64,000 bases of DNA from Streptomyces sp. GQFP (lineage in GTDB: Bacteria > Actinomycetota > Actinomycetes > Streptomycetales > Streptomycetaceae): the NCBI RefSeq assembly GCF_021545335.1, contig NZ_CP089312.1:4154001-4218000 (forward strand), written 5' to 3'. This document shows positions 19,351-28,453 of the stretch, piece after piece; position 1 is the first letter of the stretch; the number at the start of each line of letters is the position of its first letter. The position numbers were made by a program, and so were the translations under genes. The notes under the pieces were generated by a model, which was given only the letters and a program-made list of their open reading frames with translations, was not told the origin of the DNA and ran no database searches.

Positions 19351-19521
19351 TTCGCCCCCGCCGCCCCTACCCGTCCCATCCTCGGGGGCTCCGCCCCCGA
19401 ACCCCCGCGCCTGGTCTTTCAGCCCGTCCGGCGTTTGAGGACGAGGCCGTTCAGGCCGACAGCGGGGGTCTGGGGGCGGCAGCCCCCAGGGATGGGAACG
19501 GGTAGGGGCGGCGGGGGCGAA
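19351..19521. repeat. long inverted repeat, family 1 copy C (internally deleted)
   Basis: This copy retains both outer ends (CGCCCCCGCCGCCC, GGGCGGCGGGGGCG) and the right-hand core (GTCCGGCGTTTGAGGACG). The inner left arm is missing, so it is about 60-100 bp shorter than copies A and B. It ends 4 nt before the stop codon of coaX, again abutting a gene end. Confidence 0.85.
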
Positions 19522-19525
19522 GAAC

Positions 19526-20323
19526 TCACATACGCGACACGTTCCGCTCGTACACCAACCGCAGCCCGATCAGCGTCAGCCACGGTTCGTGTTCGTCGAT
19601 CACCGAGGCCTCGCCCAGCACCATCGGCGCCAGCCCACCCGTGGCGATCACCGTCACATCGTCCGGGTCCTCCGCCAGCTCCTTCGCCATCCGGGTCACC
19701 ACGCCGTCCACCTGACCGGCGAACCCGTAGATGATCCCCGCCTGCATCGCCTCGACCGTGTTCTTGCCGATCACCGCCCGGGGCCGAGCCACCTCGATCT
19801 TCCGAAGCTGCGCCCCCTTCACCCCCAGCGCCTCGACGGAGATCTCGATCCCGGGCGCGATCACACCACCCACGTACTCCCCGCGCGCGGACACCGCGTC
19901 GAACGTGGTCGCCGTACCGAAGTCGACGACGATCGCGGGACCCCCGTACAGCTCGACCGCGGCGACCGCGTTGATGATGCGGTCCGCGCCGACCTCCTTG
20001 GGGTTGTCGGTGAGGATCGGTACGCCCGTCTTCACGCCGGGTTCGACCAGCACCGCCGGCACATCGCCGTAGTACCGCCGCGTCACCTCACGCAGCTCGT
20101 GCAGCACCGACGGCACGGTCGCGCAGATGGCGATCCCGTCGATGCCGTCGCCCAGCTCGTCGCCGAGGAGCGGGTGCATGCCCATGAGGCCCTGGAGGAG
20201 GACCGCGAGTTCGTCGGCGGTGCGGCGCGCGTCCGTGGAGATGCGCCAGTGCTCGACGATCTCGTCGCCGTCGAAGAGCCCGAGGACGGTGTGCGTGTTT
20301 CCCACGTCGATGGTCAGCAGCAT
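19526..20323 (-). CDS. coaX: type III pantothenate kinase CoaX
   Basis: CoaX phosphorylates pantothenate, the first committed step to CoA. The 265-residue protein belongs to the ASKHA fold. The phosphate-1 loop is IDVGNTHTVLG at the N-terminus, GADRIINAVAA marks the pantothenate/dimer region, and VDFGTATTFDAV is the phosphate-2 loop. It lies 10 nt downstream of nadC and is the last gene of a CoA/NAD operon. It needs a monovalent cation in characterised type III enzymes. Confidence 0.95.
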   Translation of the reverse strand: MLLTIDVGNTHTVLGLFDGDEIVEHWRISTDARRTADELAVLLQGLMGMHPLLGDELGDGIDGIAICATVPSVLHELREVTRRYYGDVPAVLVEPGVKTGVPILTDNPKEVGADRIINAVAAVELYGGPAIVVDFGTATTFDAVSARGEYVGGVIAPGIEISVEALGVKGAQLRKIEVARPRAVIGKNTVEAMQAGIIYGFAGQVDGVVTRMAKELAEDPDDVTVIATGGLAPMVLGEASVIDEHEPWLTLIGLRLVYERNVSRM

Positions 20324-20333
20324 GGCCTGGTAC

Positions 20334-21329
20334 CTACTCCGCCGCTCGCAGGTCGAGACCGATGTCGAGGATCGGCGAGGAGTGGGTGAGGGCGCCGACC
20401 GCGAGGAAGTCGACGCCGGTGTCGGCGTATTCCTTGGCGTTCTTGAGGATCAGCCGGCCCGAGACCTCCAGGACGGCACGGCCGTCTACGACAGCGACCG
20501 CCTCGTCGCACTCACCCGGAGTGAAGTTGTCCAGCAGGATCAGGTCCGCGCCCGCGTCGACGATCTCGCGCAGCTGGTGCAGGGTGTCGACCTCGACCTC
20601 GATCGGTACGTCCGGGAAGGCGTCCCGTACGGCCTTGAATGCCTGGGCGACGCCGCCGGCGGCGACCACGTGGTTGTCCTTGACGAGGGCCGCGTCCGAC
20701 AGGGACATGCGGTGGTTGACGCCGCCGCCGCAGCGGACCGCGTACTTCTCCAGGGCGCGCAGACCGGGAGTGGTCTTGCGGGTGTCGCGGACCTTGGCCT
20801 TGGTGCCCTCCAGGACGTCCGCCCACGCGCGCGTGGCGGTCGCGATGCCGGACAGCCGGCACAGGAGGTTGAGGGCGCTGCGCTCGGCCGTCAGGAGGTC
20901 GCGGGTGCGGGTCGTGACGCTGAGCAGCTTCTGGCCCGCCTCCACTCGGTCGCCGTCCTCGACATGTCGCTCGACCTCGAACTCGTCGGTGCAGACCACG
21001 GAGACGACCGCCTCGGCGATCCGCAGACCGGCTACGACCCCGCCCTCGCGGGCTGTGAAGTCGGCCGTGGCGCGGGCCTCCTCGGGGATGGTCGCGACCG
21101 TCGTGACGTCGACGCCGTGGTCGAGGTCCTCCTGGATGGCGACGTTGGCGATGTCCTCGACCTCAAGGGGGTCGAGGCCCGCGTCGGCGAGGAGGGCGGC
21201 GAGTGCGGGGTCGAGGCCGCACTCCAGGTAGACGTCGTCTGCCGTGTCGGGGTCGGCGCCACAGGCGCAGCCGTCGCCGCAGCCGCCGCTCTGGGCGAGG
21301 GGAAGGTCGGGGGTGCTCACGTCTGTCAC
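20334..21329 (-). CDS. nadC: nicotinate-nucleotide pyrophosphorylase (quinolinate phosphoribosyltransferase) NadC
   Basis: NadC converts quinolinate and PRPP to nicotinate mononucleotide. The 331-residue protein shows family motifs AIQEDLDHGVDVTT, RTRDLLTAERSALNLLCRLSG (cited in part), RKTTPGLRALEKYAV, GGGVNHR and LILLDNF. An N-terminal extension carries a cysteine cluster (GGCGDGCACGAD, Cys at about 17, 21 and 23) absent from most bacterial NadC. The GTG at 21329 overlaps the nadB stop by 4 nt and has an upstream GGAG; a second GTG at 21320 is possible. Confidence 0.95.
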   Translation of the reverse strand: MTDVSTPDLPLAQSGGCGDGCACGADPDTADDVYLECGLDPALAALLADAGLDPLEVEDIANVAIQEDLDHGVDVTTVATIPEEARATADFTAREGGVVAGLRIAEAVVSVVCTDEFEVERHVEDGDRVEAGQKLLSVTTRTRDLLTAERSALNLLCRLSGIATATRAWADVLEGTKAKVRDTRKTTPGLRALEKYAVRCGGGVNHRMSLSDAALVKDNHVVAAGGVAQAFKAVRDAFPDVPIEVEVDTLHQLREIVDAGADLILLDNFTPGECDEAVAVVDGRAVLEVSGRLILKNAKEYADTGVDFLAVGALTHSSPILDIGLDLRAAE

Positions 21330-23080
21330 TGCTCCTGGGGACGGTGCTCCGGCTGATGCGGCCGGGTCGGGGGGAAGTCTGCGGTGTCGGTGGTGTGTAC
21401 GGCCAGCGTCCGGTCGGGATTCAGTCGTACGACGATGTGGCGGTGCCAGGTGGTGTCGTCGCGCTCGGCGTGGTCCTCGCGCCAGTGGCAGCCGCGGGTC
21501 TCCTCGCGGAGGCGGGCGGCGGCGACCAGGACGCGGGCCACGCACAGGAGGTTGGTGGCCTCCCAGGTGTCGACGCCGGGCTCGGCGGTCTTGCCGTTCT
21601 CGTCGAGGGCGCCGCGGGCGTCGGTGTGCAGCCGCTGGAGGGCCTCGGCGGCGGTGTCCAGGGAGGCGGCGGAGCGCAGGACGCCGGCGCCCTCGGTCAT
21701 GATGCGCTGGATCGTGAAGCGGGTCGCGGGGTCGAGGAGCGGGTGCGCGGGCTTCTCGGGGTGCGGGACGGGGGCGGGCACGCGCGCGTGGAGGCCGTCT
21801 CCGGCGTGGCTCGCGGTGATGTCGGCGACGATGCGCTCGGCGTAGACCAGGCCCTCCAGGAGCGAGTTGGAGGCGAGCCGGTTGGCGCCGTGGACGCCGG
21901 TGCAGGCGACCTCGCCGCACGCGTACAGGCCGGGGACGGTCGTGCGGCCCCGGGAGTCTGTGCGGACGCCGCCGGAGGCGTAGTGGGCGGCGGGGGCGAC
22001 CGGGACGGGCTCGGTGACCGGGTCGATGCCGTTGGCGCGGCAGGAGGCGAGGATCGTCGGGAAGCGGTGCTCCCACATGTCGGCGCCGAAGTGCCGGGCG
22101 TCCAGGAACATGTGTTCGGCGCCCTGTTCCAGCATGCGGCGCGTGATGCCCTTGGCGACGATGTCGCGGGGCGCGAGTTCGCCGAGTTCGTGCTGACCGG
22201 TCATGAAGCGCACGCCGTCGGCGTCGACGAGGTGGGCGCCCTCGCCGCGTACCGCCTCGGAGACGAGCGGCTGCTGGCCCTCGGCGTCGGCCCCCAGGAA
22301 GAGCACCGTGGGGTGGAACTGGACGAATTCGAGGTCGCTGACCTCGGCGCCCGCGCGGAGGGCGAGGGCGACTCCGTCGCCCGTCGACACGGACGGGTTG
22401 GTGGTCGCCGAGAAGACCTGGCCCATGCCGCCGGTGGCCAGGACCACGGCGGGCGCGTGGACGGCGCCCACACCGTCGTGCTGCCCCTCGCCCATGACGT
22501 GCAGGGTCACGCCCGCCGTACGGCCGTCGGCGTCCGTCAGGAGGTCCAGGACGAGGGCGTTCTCGACCGTACGCAGGCCCCGCGCGCGGACGGCCTCGAC
22601 GAGGGCGCGGGAGATCTCCGCGCCGGTCGCGTCGCCGCCCGCGTGCGCTATCCGGCGGCGGTGGTGGCCGCCCTCGCGGGTCAGCTCCAGTCCTCCTTCG
22701 GAGGACTCGTCGAAGTGGGCGCCGGTCTCGATGAGCCGTCGTACGGCGTCCGGGCCCTCCGTGACGAGGATCCGTACGGCCTCCTCGTCGCACAGGCCCG
22801 CCCCGGCCACCAGGGTGTCGTCCAGGTGCTGTTCGGGGGTGTCGCCCTCCCCCAGGGCCGCCGCGATGCCGCCCTGGGCCCAGCGGGTGGAGCCGTCGTC
22901 GAGGCGGGCCTTGGTGACGACGACCGTCCTGAGGCCGGCCGCGTCGCAGCGCAGGGCCGCGGTGAGTCCGGCGACGCCGGAGCCGACGACGACGACGTCA
23001 GCGGCGAGTGCCCAGCCGGGGGCGGGGGCGTGCAGCCGTATGCCGGTGGCGCGGCTGGCGGTGGGGCCTGTGGTGCTCAC
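21326..23080 (-). CDS. nadB: L-aspartate oxidase NadB
   Basis: NadB oxidises L-aspartate to iminoaspartate for quinolinate synthesis with NadA, which is not in this window. The 584-residue flavoprotein has the FAD dinucleotide fold VVVGSGVAGLTAAL, the substrate-loop residues in STRWAQGGIAA and GGHHRRRIAHAGGDATG, and the active-site region LEFVQFHPTVL and GVRTDSRGRT. A C-terminal helical domain ends in a His-rich tail. The GTG at 23080 overlaps panC by 4 nt, so translational coupling is likely. Confidence 0.95.
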   Translation of the reverse strand: MSTTGPTASRATGIRLHAPAPGWALAADVVVVGSGVAGLTAALRCDAAGLRTVVVTKARLDDGSTRWAQGGIAAALGEGDTPEQHLDDTLVAGAGLCDEEAVRILVTEGPDAVRRLIETGAHFDESSEGGLELTREGGHHRRRIAHAGGDATGAEISRALVEAVRARGLRTVENALVLDLLTDADGRTAGVTLHVMGEGQHDGVGAVHAPAVVLATGGMGQVFSATTNPSVSTGDGVALALRAGAEVSDLEFVQFHPTVLFLGADAEGQQPLVSEAVRGEGAHLVDADGVRFMTGQHELGELAPRDIVAKGITRRMLEQGAEHMFLDARHFGADMWEHRFPTILASCRANGIDPVTEPVPVAPAAHYASGGVRTDSRGRTTVPGLYACGEVACTGVHGANRLASNSLLEGLVYAERIVADITASHAGDGLHARVPAPVPHPEKPAHPLLDPATRFTIQRIMTEGAGVLRSAASLDTAAEALQRLHTDARGALDENGKTAEPGVDTWEATNLLCVARVLVAAARLREETRGCHWREDHAERDDTTWHRHIVVRLNPDRTLAVHTTDTADFPPTRPHQPEHRPQEQ

Positions 23081-24111
23081 GAGGCGGCTCCGGGGGTTCC
23101 GAAAGTGAGAGGGATGTTGTCGATCAGCCGGGTCGTCCCGACCTTGGCTGCGACGGCGAGGACGGCTTCGCCCGTGAAGTCGTCCGGGATCTCGGTGAAG
23201 TCGGCGGGGTCGACCAGGGCGAGGTAGTCGAGGACCAATGGGGGCCGCAGGCGGGCCGCGTCGTCCAGGAGGAGGCGGGCGGCGGCCCGGACGGCGGCGG
23301 GACCGCCACCGGGGACCTTGGCGACGGCGTGCGCGTCGGCGGCGGCCCGGGACTCGCCGATGGCGCTGAGGGCCTGGGCACGCGCGTGCGTGGCGGGCAC
23401 TTCGCGGGCCCGCGCGCGCAGCGCCTCCTGCGCGGCGTGCCGGTCACTGCCGGCGAACAGGGCCTGGGAGAGCGCGAGCGCCGTACGCCGTTCCTCCGGG
23501 GAGAGGTAGCGGTTGCGGCTGGACAGGGCCAGGCCGTCGGCCTCGCGCACGGTCGGTACGCCGACGATCTCCACGCCGAAGTTCAGGTCGCGGACCATCC
23601 GGCGGATCATCGCGAGCTGCTGGGCGTCCTTCTGCCCGAAGAAGGCCACGTCGGGCCGGGTGAGGTGGAGGAGCTTGCCGACGACGGTGAGCATGCCGTC
23701 GAAGTGGCCGGGGCGGGTGGCCCCTTCGAGCCGCTCCCCCATGGGGCCCGCGCTGATCCGCACCTGGGGTTCGCCGCCCGGGTAGACCTCGTCCACGGAG
23801 GGGGCGAACACGGCGTCCGCGCCCGCCTGTTCGGCGAGTTTCACGTCGGCGTCGAGGGTGCGCGGGTAGCGGTCGAGGTCTTCGCCCTCGCCGAACTGGA
23901 GGGGGTTCACGAAGACGGTGACGACGACCTCGCCGTCGGGGCCGGCGATCTCGCGCGCGGTGCGGACGAGGGTGGCGTGGCCCTCGTGCAGGGCGCCCAT
24001 GGTCATCACGACGGCACGCGTGCGTGCGTGCTGTGTGGCCTCGTCCTTGTCAGGGCTGCGCTCTGACGCGCGGGCGTTCAGTTCGGCTGCCGTGCGCAGC
24101 AGGCGGGTCAT
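23077..24111 (-). CDS. panC: pantothenate synthetase PanC
   Basis: PanC joins pantoate and beta-alanine with ATP. The 344-residue protein has the HIGH-like nucleotide motif MGALHEGHATLV, FVNPLQFGEGEDL, the pantoate loop KDAQQLAMIRRMV and the KMSKS-like region SSRNRYLSPEER. An insertion of about 15-20 residues rich in Pro/Gly lies near residue 255. The ATG at 24111 overlaps the DUF2520 stop by 4 nt. panB and panD are not in this window. Confidence 0.95.
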   Translation of the reverse strand: MTRLLRTAAELNARASERSPDKDEATQHARTRAVVMTMGALHEGHATLVRTAREIAGPDGEVVVTVFVNPLQFGEGEDLDRYPRTLDADVKLAEQAGADAVFAPSVDEVYPGGEPQVRISAGPMGERLEGATRPGHFDGMLTVVGKLLHLTRPDVAFFGQKDAQQLAMIRRMVRDLNFGVEIVGVPTVREADGLALSSRNRYLSPEERRTALALSQALFAGSDRHAAQEALRARAREVPATHARAQALSAIGESRAAADAHAVAKVPGGGPAAVRAAARLLLDDAARLRPPLVLDYLALVDPADFTEIPDDFTGEAVLAVAAKVGTTRLIDNIPLTFGTPGAAS

Positions 24112-25028
24112 CGGGCGCCTCCCTCGGTGCCGTTGCCGAGCACTCCGAGAAGGTCCTCGGCCAGCTCCGGCTTGAGGAGGCCGTGGGCGAGGGCACGGTC
24201 GGCGGTCGCGCGGGCCATCGCCAGGTAGGCGGCGACGCTCTGCGGGGAGTGCTTGCGCAGTTCCGCCACGTGGGCGGCGACCGTACCGGCGTCCCCGCGC
24301 GCGACCGGCCCGGTGAGTGCCGCGTCCCCGGAGCGCAGCGCGTTGTCCAGGGCGGCCCCGAGAAGCGGGCCGAGCATCCGGTCGGGGGCTTCGACGCCGG
24401 CCGTGCGCAGCAGTTCCATGGACTCGGCGACCAGGGTGACCAGGTGGTTGGCGCCCAGGGCGAGGGCCGCGTGGTAGAGCGGGCGGCTCTCCTCGGCGAT
24501 CCATTCGGGCTCGCCGCCCATCTCGATGACGAGGGCCTCGGCGGCCAGCCGCAGTTCGGGGCGCGCGGTGACCCCGAAGGAGCACCCGGCGAGCCGCTGG
24601 ACGTCCACGGGAGTGCCGGTGAAGGTCATGACGGGGTGCAGGGCCAGCGGCAGCGCGCCGGCCCGCAGTGCGGGGTCCAGGACCTTCGCGCCGTACCGCC
24701 CGGAGGTGTGCACGAGGAGCTGTCCCGGCCGTACGGCGCCGGTCTCCGCGAGGCCCTCGACGAGGCCGGGCAGGGCGTCGTCCGGGACGGTCAGCAGGAC
24801 CAGGTCGGCGCGCTCCATGACCTGGGCGGGCGAGACGACGGGCACGTCCGGGAGGAGCTGCGCGGCGCGGCGGACGGAGGCGTCGGAGACCCCGGAGACG
24901 GCCACCGGACGGTGCCCGGCGAGTTGCAGGGACGCGGCCAGTGCGGGGCCCACGCGTCCGGCGCCGACGACGCCGACGGTGAGCCGTGCGGGGCGGTCCC
25001 TGGGGTCTGGCTGTTGGAATGTACTCAC
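24108..25028 (-). CDS. Rossmann-fold DUF2520 protein (candidate reductase linked to panC)
   Basis: This 306-residue protein has an N-terminal NAD(P)-binding Rossmann fold (VGVVGAGRVGPALAASL, about 18-34) and a C-terminal all-helical DUF2520 domain (about 150-290). The overall layout is that of 6-phosphogluconate-dehydrogenase-like reductases such as ketopantoate reductase. It is the first gene of the operon and overlaps panC by 4 nt. No classical panE is seen here. A role in pantoate formation is my inference from context. The GTG at 25028 is the start giving an intact domain. Confidence 0.85.
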   Translation of the reverse strand: MSTFQQPDPRDRPARLTVGVVGAGRVGPALAASLQLAGHRPVAVSGVSDASVRRAAQLLPDVPVVSPAQVMERADLVLLTVPDDALPGLVEGLAETGAVRPGQLLVHTSGRYGAKVLDPALRAGALPLALHPVMTFTGTPVDVQRLAGCSFGVTARPELRLAAEALVIEMGGEPEWIAEESRPLYHAALALGANHLVTLVAESMELLRTAGVEAPDRMLGPLLGAALDNALRSGDAALTGPVARGDAGTVAAHVAELRKHSPQSVAAYLAMARATADRALAHGLLKPELAEDLLGVLGNGTEGGAR

Positions 25029-25222
25029 TCGACGGCGGCCTTCCCGTTCCAGTCCGCTCGGGGTACCGGACGATGTACCGGACGATTTCTCGTCATGTTA
25101 ACGCGATCGGTCCGAGGGGCGTCCGGTTGTCCACAGGCTGTGGGTTGTCGCGGGCCGCGCACATGTGTCCGGTACGGAAATACGGATGCCCGCGCGGCGG
25201 GGCGGGCGGGATGATCCGGAGC

Positions 25223-26419
25223 ATGAGCGATGCGGCGGGGCAGACGGAGGAGCAGTCGGCGGAGGACCGGTTGCGGGAGCGGCGCCGGGCCGCAGTGCGG
25301 GAGACACCGCGTGTGCTGTGGCGCGGAGGGTTCGCCGACACCATCCGACAGCGGCTCGCGCTGCTGGCGGAGGCCGCGCCCGAGGTGTACGACGTCGACG
25401 AGACTGCGGACATGTACGGCAACGGCGTCGTGGCGGCCCTGGAGGAACGTGTCGCGACTCTGCTGGGCACGGAGAGCGCCGCGTTCTTCCCCACGGGCAC
25501 GATGGCCCAGCAGGTGGCCCTGCGCTGCTGGGCGGCCCGCACCGGCAGCCCCACGGTCGGCCTGCACGCCCTGGCCCACCCCGAAGTGCACGAACGGAAC
25601 GCGTTCGGCCAGGTCAGCGGATTGCGTACGGTACGCCTGACCAGCGAGCCCCGGCTGCCCACAGCCGACGAGGTGCGCGACTTCGAAGAGCCTTTCGGCA
25701 CGCTGATGCTCGAGTTGCCGCTCCGGGACGCCGGGTTCGTCCTGCCCACCTGGGAGGAGCTCACCGAGGTCGTGGAGGCGGCGCGCGAGCGCGACGCGGT
25801 GGTGCACTTCGACGGAGCGCGCCTGTGGGAGACCACCGTCCACTTCGGCCGCCCCCTGGACGAGATCGCGGGCCTGGCGGACAGCGTCTACGTGTCGTTC
25901 TACAAGTCCCTCGAAGGTTTTGGCGGTGCGGCGCTGGCCGGCCCGAAGACGCTGGTGGAGGAGGCGAAGACCTGGCGGCACCGGTACGGCGGCATGATCT
26001 TCCAGCAGTTCCCCACGACGCTGTCGGCTCTCGTCGGCCTGGAGCGGGAGCTGCCCCGGCTGCCGGAGTACGTGCGGCACGCGCGCGTGGTGGCCGCCGC
26101 GCTGCGGGAGGGTTTCGCCGAGGCCGGTGTGCCGTGGGCGCGCGTGCACCCCGAGGAGCCGCACACCCATCAATTCCAGGTCTGGCTGCCGTACGACCCC
26201 GACGCACTGACGGAGGCGGCGGTGCGGCAGGCGGAGGAGACGGGGACATATCTGTTCGCCGCCTACTGGGACCGCGGCGGTCCCGGCCTGGCCGTCACCG
26301 AGGTCACCGTCGGCGCCCCCGGCCTGGAGTGGACGGCGGACGACGTGAAGGCGGCGGTGACGGAGTTCGTGGCGCGTGCTCAGCCGGCCCCGCCCGCGCG
26401 CACGAGCCCCGTCTCGTAG
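25223..26419 (+). CDS. PLP-dependent beta-eliminating lyase / threonine aldolase family enzyme
   Basis: A 398-residue fold-type I PLP enzyme resembling low-specificity threonine aldolases. Key elements are the phosphate-binding FFPTGTMAQQVAL, the cofactor Asp in VVHFDGARLWE, and the Schiff-base lysine in SFYKSLEGFGGAAL. The expected reaction is cleavage of beta-hydroxy amino acids to glycine plus an aldehyde, but the substrate is not defined by sequence. The ATG at 25223 or the in-frame ATG at 25211 may be used. The 3' end overlaps the convergent response regulator by 40 nt. Confidence 0.88.
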   Translation: MSDAAGQTEEQSAEDRLRERRRAAVRETPRVLWRGGFADTIRQRLALLAEAAPEVYDVDETADMYGNGVVAALEERVATLLGTESAAFFPTGTMAQQVALRCWAARTGSPTVGLHALAHPEVHERNAFGQVSGLRTVRLTSEPRLPTADEVRDFEEPFGTLMLELPLRDAGFVLPTWEELTEVVEAARERDAVVHFDGARLWETTVHFGRPLDEIAGLADSVYVSFYKSLEGFGGAALAGPKTLVEEAKTWRHRYGGMIFQQFPTTLSALVGLERELPRLPEYVRHARVVAAALREGFAEAGVPWARVHPEEPHTHQFQVWLPYDPDALTEAAVRQAEETGTYLFAAYWDRGGPGLAVTEVTVGAPGLEWTADDVKAAVTEFVARAQPAPPARTSPVS

Positions 26420-27051
26420 GCGAGGACGACCACCTGTACGCGGTCCCGCAGGCCCAGCTTGGTCAGGATGCGGCCCACATGGGTCTTCACGGTCGCCTCC
26501 GACAGCACCAGCCGGGCCGCGATCTCGCCGTTGGACAGGCCCTGGGCGACCAGGATCATGACCTCGCGCTCGCGTCCGGTGAGCCGTTCGAGTTCCTTGT
26601 GCTGGGGCTGCGTGCCGGTGCTCGGCAGCAGGGGCGCGAAGCGGTCGAGGAGCCGCCGGGTCGTCGAGGGCGCCACGACGGCGTCGCCGCTGTGCACGGA
26701 GCGGATGGCGGTGAGGAGTTCGCCGGGCGGCACGTCCTTGAGCATGAAGCCGGAGGCGCCGGCCTTCAGCCCGGAGAAGGCGTACTCGTCGAGGTCGAAG
26801 GTGGTCAGGATCAGCACCTTGGGCGGGTTCTCGCCCTGACAGATGCGCCGGGTGGTCTCCACCCCGTCGAGCTTCGGCATGCGTACGTCCATCAGCACCA
26901 CGTCGACCTCGGTCTCCCGCAGCACCTGGAGGGCCTCGACGCCGTCACCCGCCTCCGCCACGACCTCCATGTCCGGCTGGGCGTCGAGCACCATCCGGAA
27001 CCCGGTGCGCAGCAGCACCTGGTCGTCGACGAGCATCACGCGGATGAGCAT
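26380..27051 (-). CDS. NarL/FixJ-type response regulator
   Basis: This 223-residue regulator has an N-terminal receiver with phospho-acceptor Asp in VVLMDVRMPKLDG (about residue 54) and Lys in GFMLKDVPP. The C-terminal LuxR helix-turn-helix (about 155-215) reads LTGREREVMILVAQGLSNGEIA, then LVLSEATVKTHVGRIL. The ATG at 27051 has GGAGG 8-9 nt upstream. It pairs with the histidine kinase 53 nt upstream. The target genes are unknown and no obvious transporter partner is adjacent. Confidence 0.93.
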   Translation of the reverse strand: MLIRVMLVDDQVLLRTGFRMVLDAQPDMEVVAEAGDGVEALQVLRETEVDVVLMDVRMPKLDGVETTRRICQGENPPKVLILTTFDLDEYAFSGLKAGASGFMLKDVPPGELLTAIRSVHSGDAVVAPSTTRRLLDRFAPLLPSTGTQPQHKELERLTGREREVMILVAQGLSNGEIAARLVLSEATVKTHVGRILTKLGLRDRVQVVVLAYETGLVRAGGAG

Positions 27052-27104
27052 GGCGGGGTCCTCCGGTAGATCGAACATGCACACCCATATCGAACGTGCA
27101 CGTG

Positions 27105-28307
27105 TCAGTGAGCGGGTTTGAGCGGCAGCAGGGCGCTGATGCGAAATCCGCCGCCCGGGCGCGGGCCCGCGTCCAGGGTGCCGCCCACCATGCCGACGCG
27201 CTCGCGCATGCCGATCAGGCCGTGTCCCTGTCCGTCGGCGCCGCCCTCCTCGTACAGCTCGTGCGGGGCGCCCTTGCCGTCGTCCTCGACCAGCAGGCCG
27301 AGCCCGTCGTCGAAGTAGACCAGGCGCACGCTCGCTCCGGTGTTCGGGCCGCCGTGCTTGCGGGTGTTGGTGAGCGCCTCCTGCACGATGCGGTACGCCG
27401 TCAGCTCCACGCCGCTGGGCAGCGGGCGCGGGGTGCCCTCGATCTTGAAGTCGACGGGGAGACCGGCGCCACGGCACTTCTCGACGAGGTCGTCGATCTG
27501 CTCGACGTCGGGCTGCGGAACGTACTCCCCGCTCTCCTTGTGCTCGCCGGTGCGCAGCACGCCGAGCAGCCGGCGCATCTCGGCGAGGGCCTGGCGGCCG
27601 GTGCCGGAGATGGTCTCCAGGGCCTTGCGGGCCTGTTCGGGGGCGGAGTCGAGGACGTAGGCGGCGCCGTCGGCCTGGACGACCATCACGGAGACGTTGT
27701 GCGCGACGACGTCGTGCAGCTCGCGGGCGATCCGGGCGCGCTCGGCGGCGACCGCCACCTTGGCCTGCGCCTCGCGCTCCTTCTCCAGGCGGGCGGCGCG
27801 CTCCTCCAGCTGGGCGAAGTAGGCGCGGCGGGTGCGCAACGAGTCGCCGAGCACCCAGGCGAGGGCGAACGGCACCGCCAGGAAGACCACCAGGGCGAGA
27901 TTGCCCGCGGTGCTCGCGTCCTTCTCCGGCCAGCGCAGCTGGGACAGCGGGGCCGCGCACAGACCGCCGATCAGCGCGAACCGCGAGGCCCAGCGGGGCC
28001 CGTTCACCGCGACCGTGTAGACGATCACCAGCATGGCGAAGTTCGCGGGCAACGGCTCGACGTCCAGCGCCAGCTGCACCACCCCGACCACGGCGGCCAG
28101 CACGAGCATCCGCTCGGGCACGCGCCGGCGCAGGGCGATCACCAGGCACAGCAGGAGCGACACCAGGACGATCGCCACCCGGGGTTGTGAGTCCCCGGTC
28201 TCACTCCCGACGGCTCCGCCCAGCACGGAGATCCCGAACAGGCAGACGGCCCAGAAGCCGTCGACCCATGTCGGGTGTCTGCGAAGGAAGTCATAGACGC
28301 GTTGCAC
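27105..28307 (-). CDS. sensor histidine kinase (HisKA_3 type)
   Basis: This 400-residue membrane kinase has about five or six hydrophobic segments in residues 15-165 with little extracellular domain, an intramembrane-sensing layout. A coiled coil follows (AQLEERAARLEKEREAQAKV). The HisKA_3 motif is ERARIARELHDVVAHNVSVM with the phosphorylated His in RELHDVV, and the HATPase domain has N-box QEALTNTRKH and G-box GHGLIGMRERVGMVGG. It starts with GTG at 28307 and is upstream of its response regulator. LiaS/DesK-like kinases share this design. Confidence 0.93.
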   Translation of the reverse strand: MQRVYDFLRRHPTWVDGFWAVCLFGISVLGGAVGSETGDSQPRVAIVLVSLLLCLVIALRRRVPERMLVLAAVVGVVQLALDVEPLPANFAMLVIVYTVAVNGPRWASRFALIGGLCAAPLSQLRWPEKDASTAGNLALVVFLAVPFALAWVLGDSLRTRRAYFAQLEERAARLEKEREAQAKVAVAAERARIARELHDVVAHNVSVMVVQADGAAYVLDSAPEQARKALETISGTGRQALAEMRRLLGVLRTGEHKESGEYVPQPDVEQIDDLVEKCRGAGLPVDFKIEGTPRPLPSGVELTAYRIVQEALTNTRKHGGPNTGASVRLVYFDDGLGLLVEDDGKGAPHELYEEGGADGQGHGLIGMRERVGMVGGTLDAGPRPGGGFRISALLPLKPAH

Positions 28308-28453
28308 GTAACCCAGAGTAGGGAAGCGTTCTGTGCGCGGGGGTCAACCGGAGGGTCGATCCGCAACGCCCCGGCGTACTCCCCAAGGTGGAGACCCCGT
28401 CCCCTGGGTGGCGGGAGTCCGCGCCCTAGCCTGACCCCGTGGCAGGAGAGACG

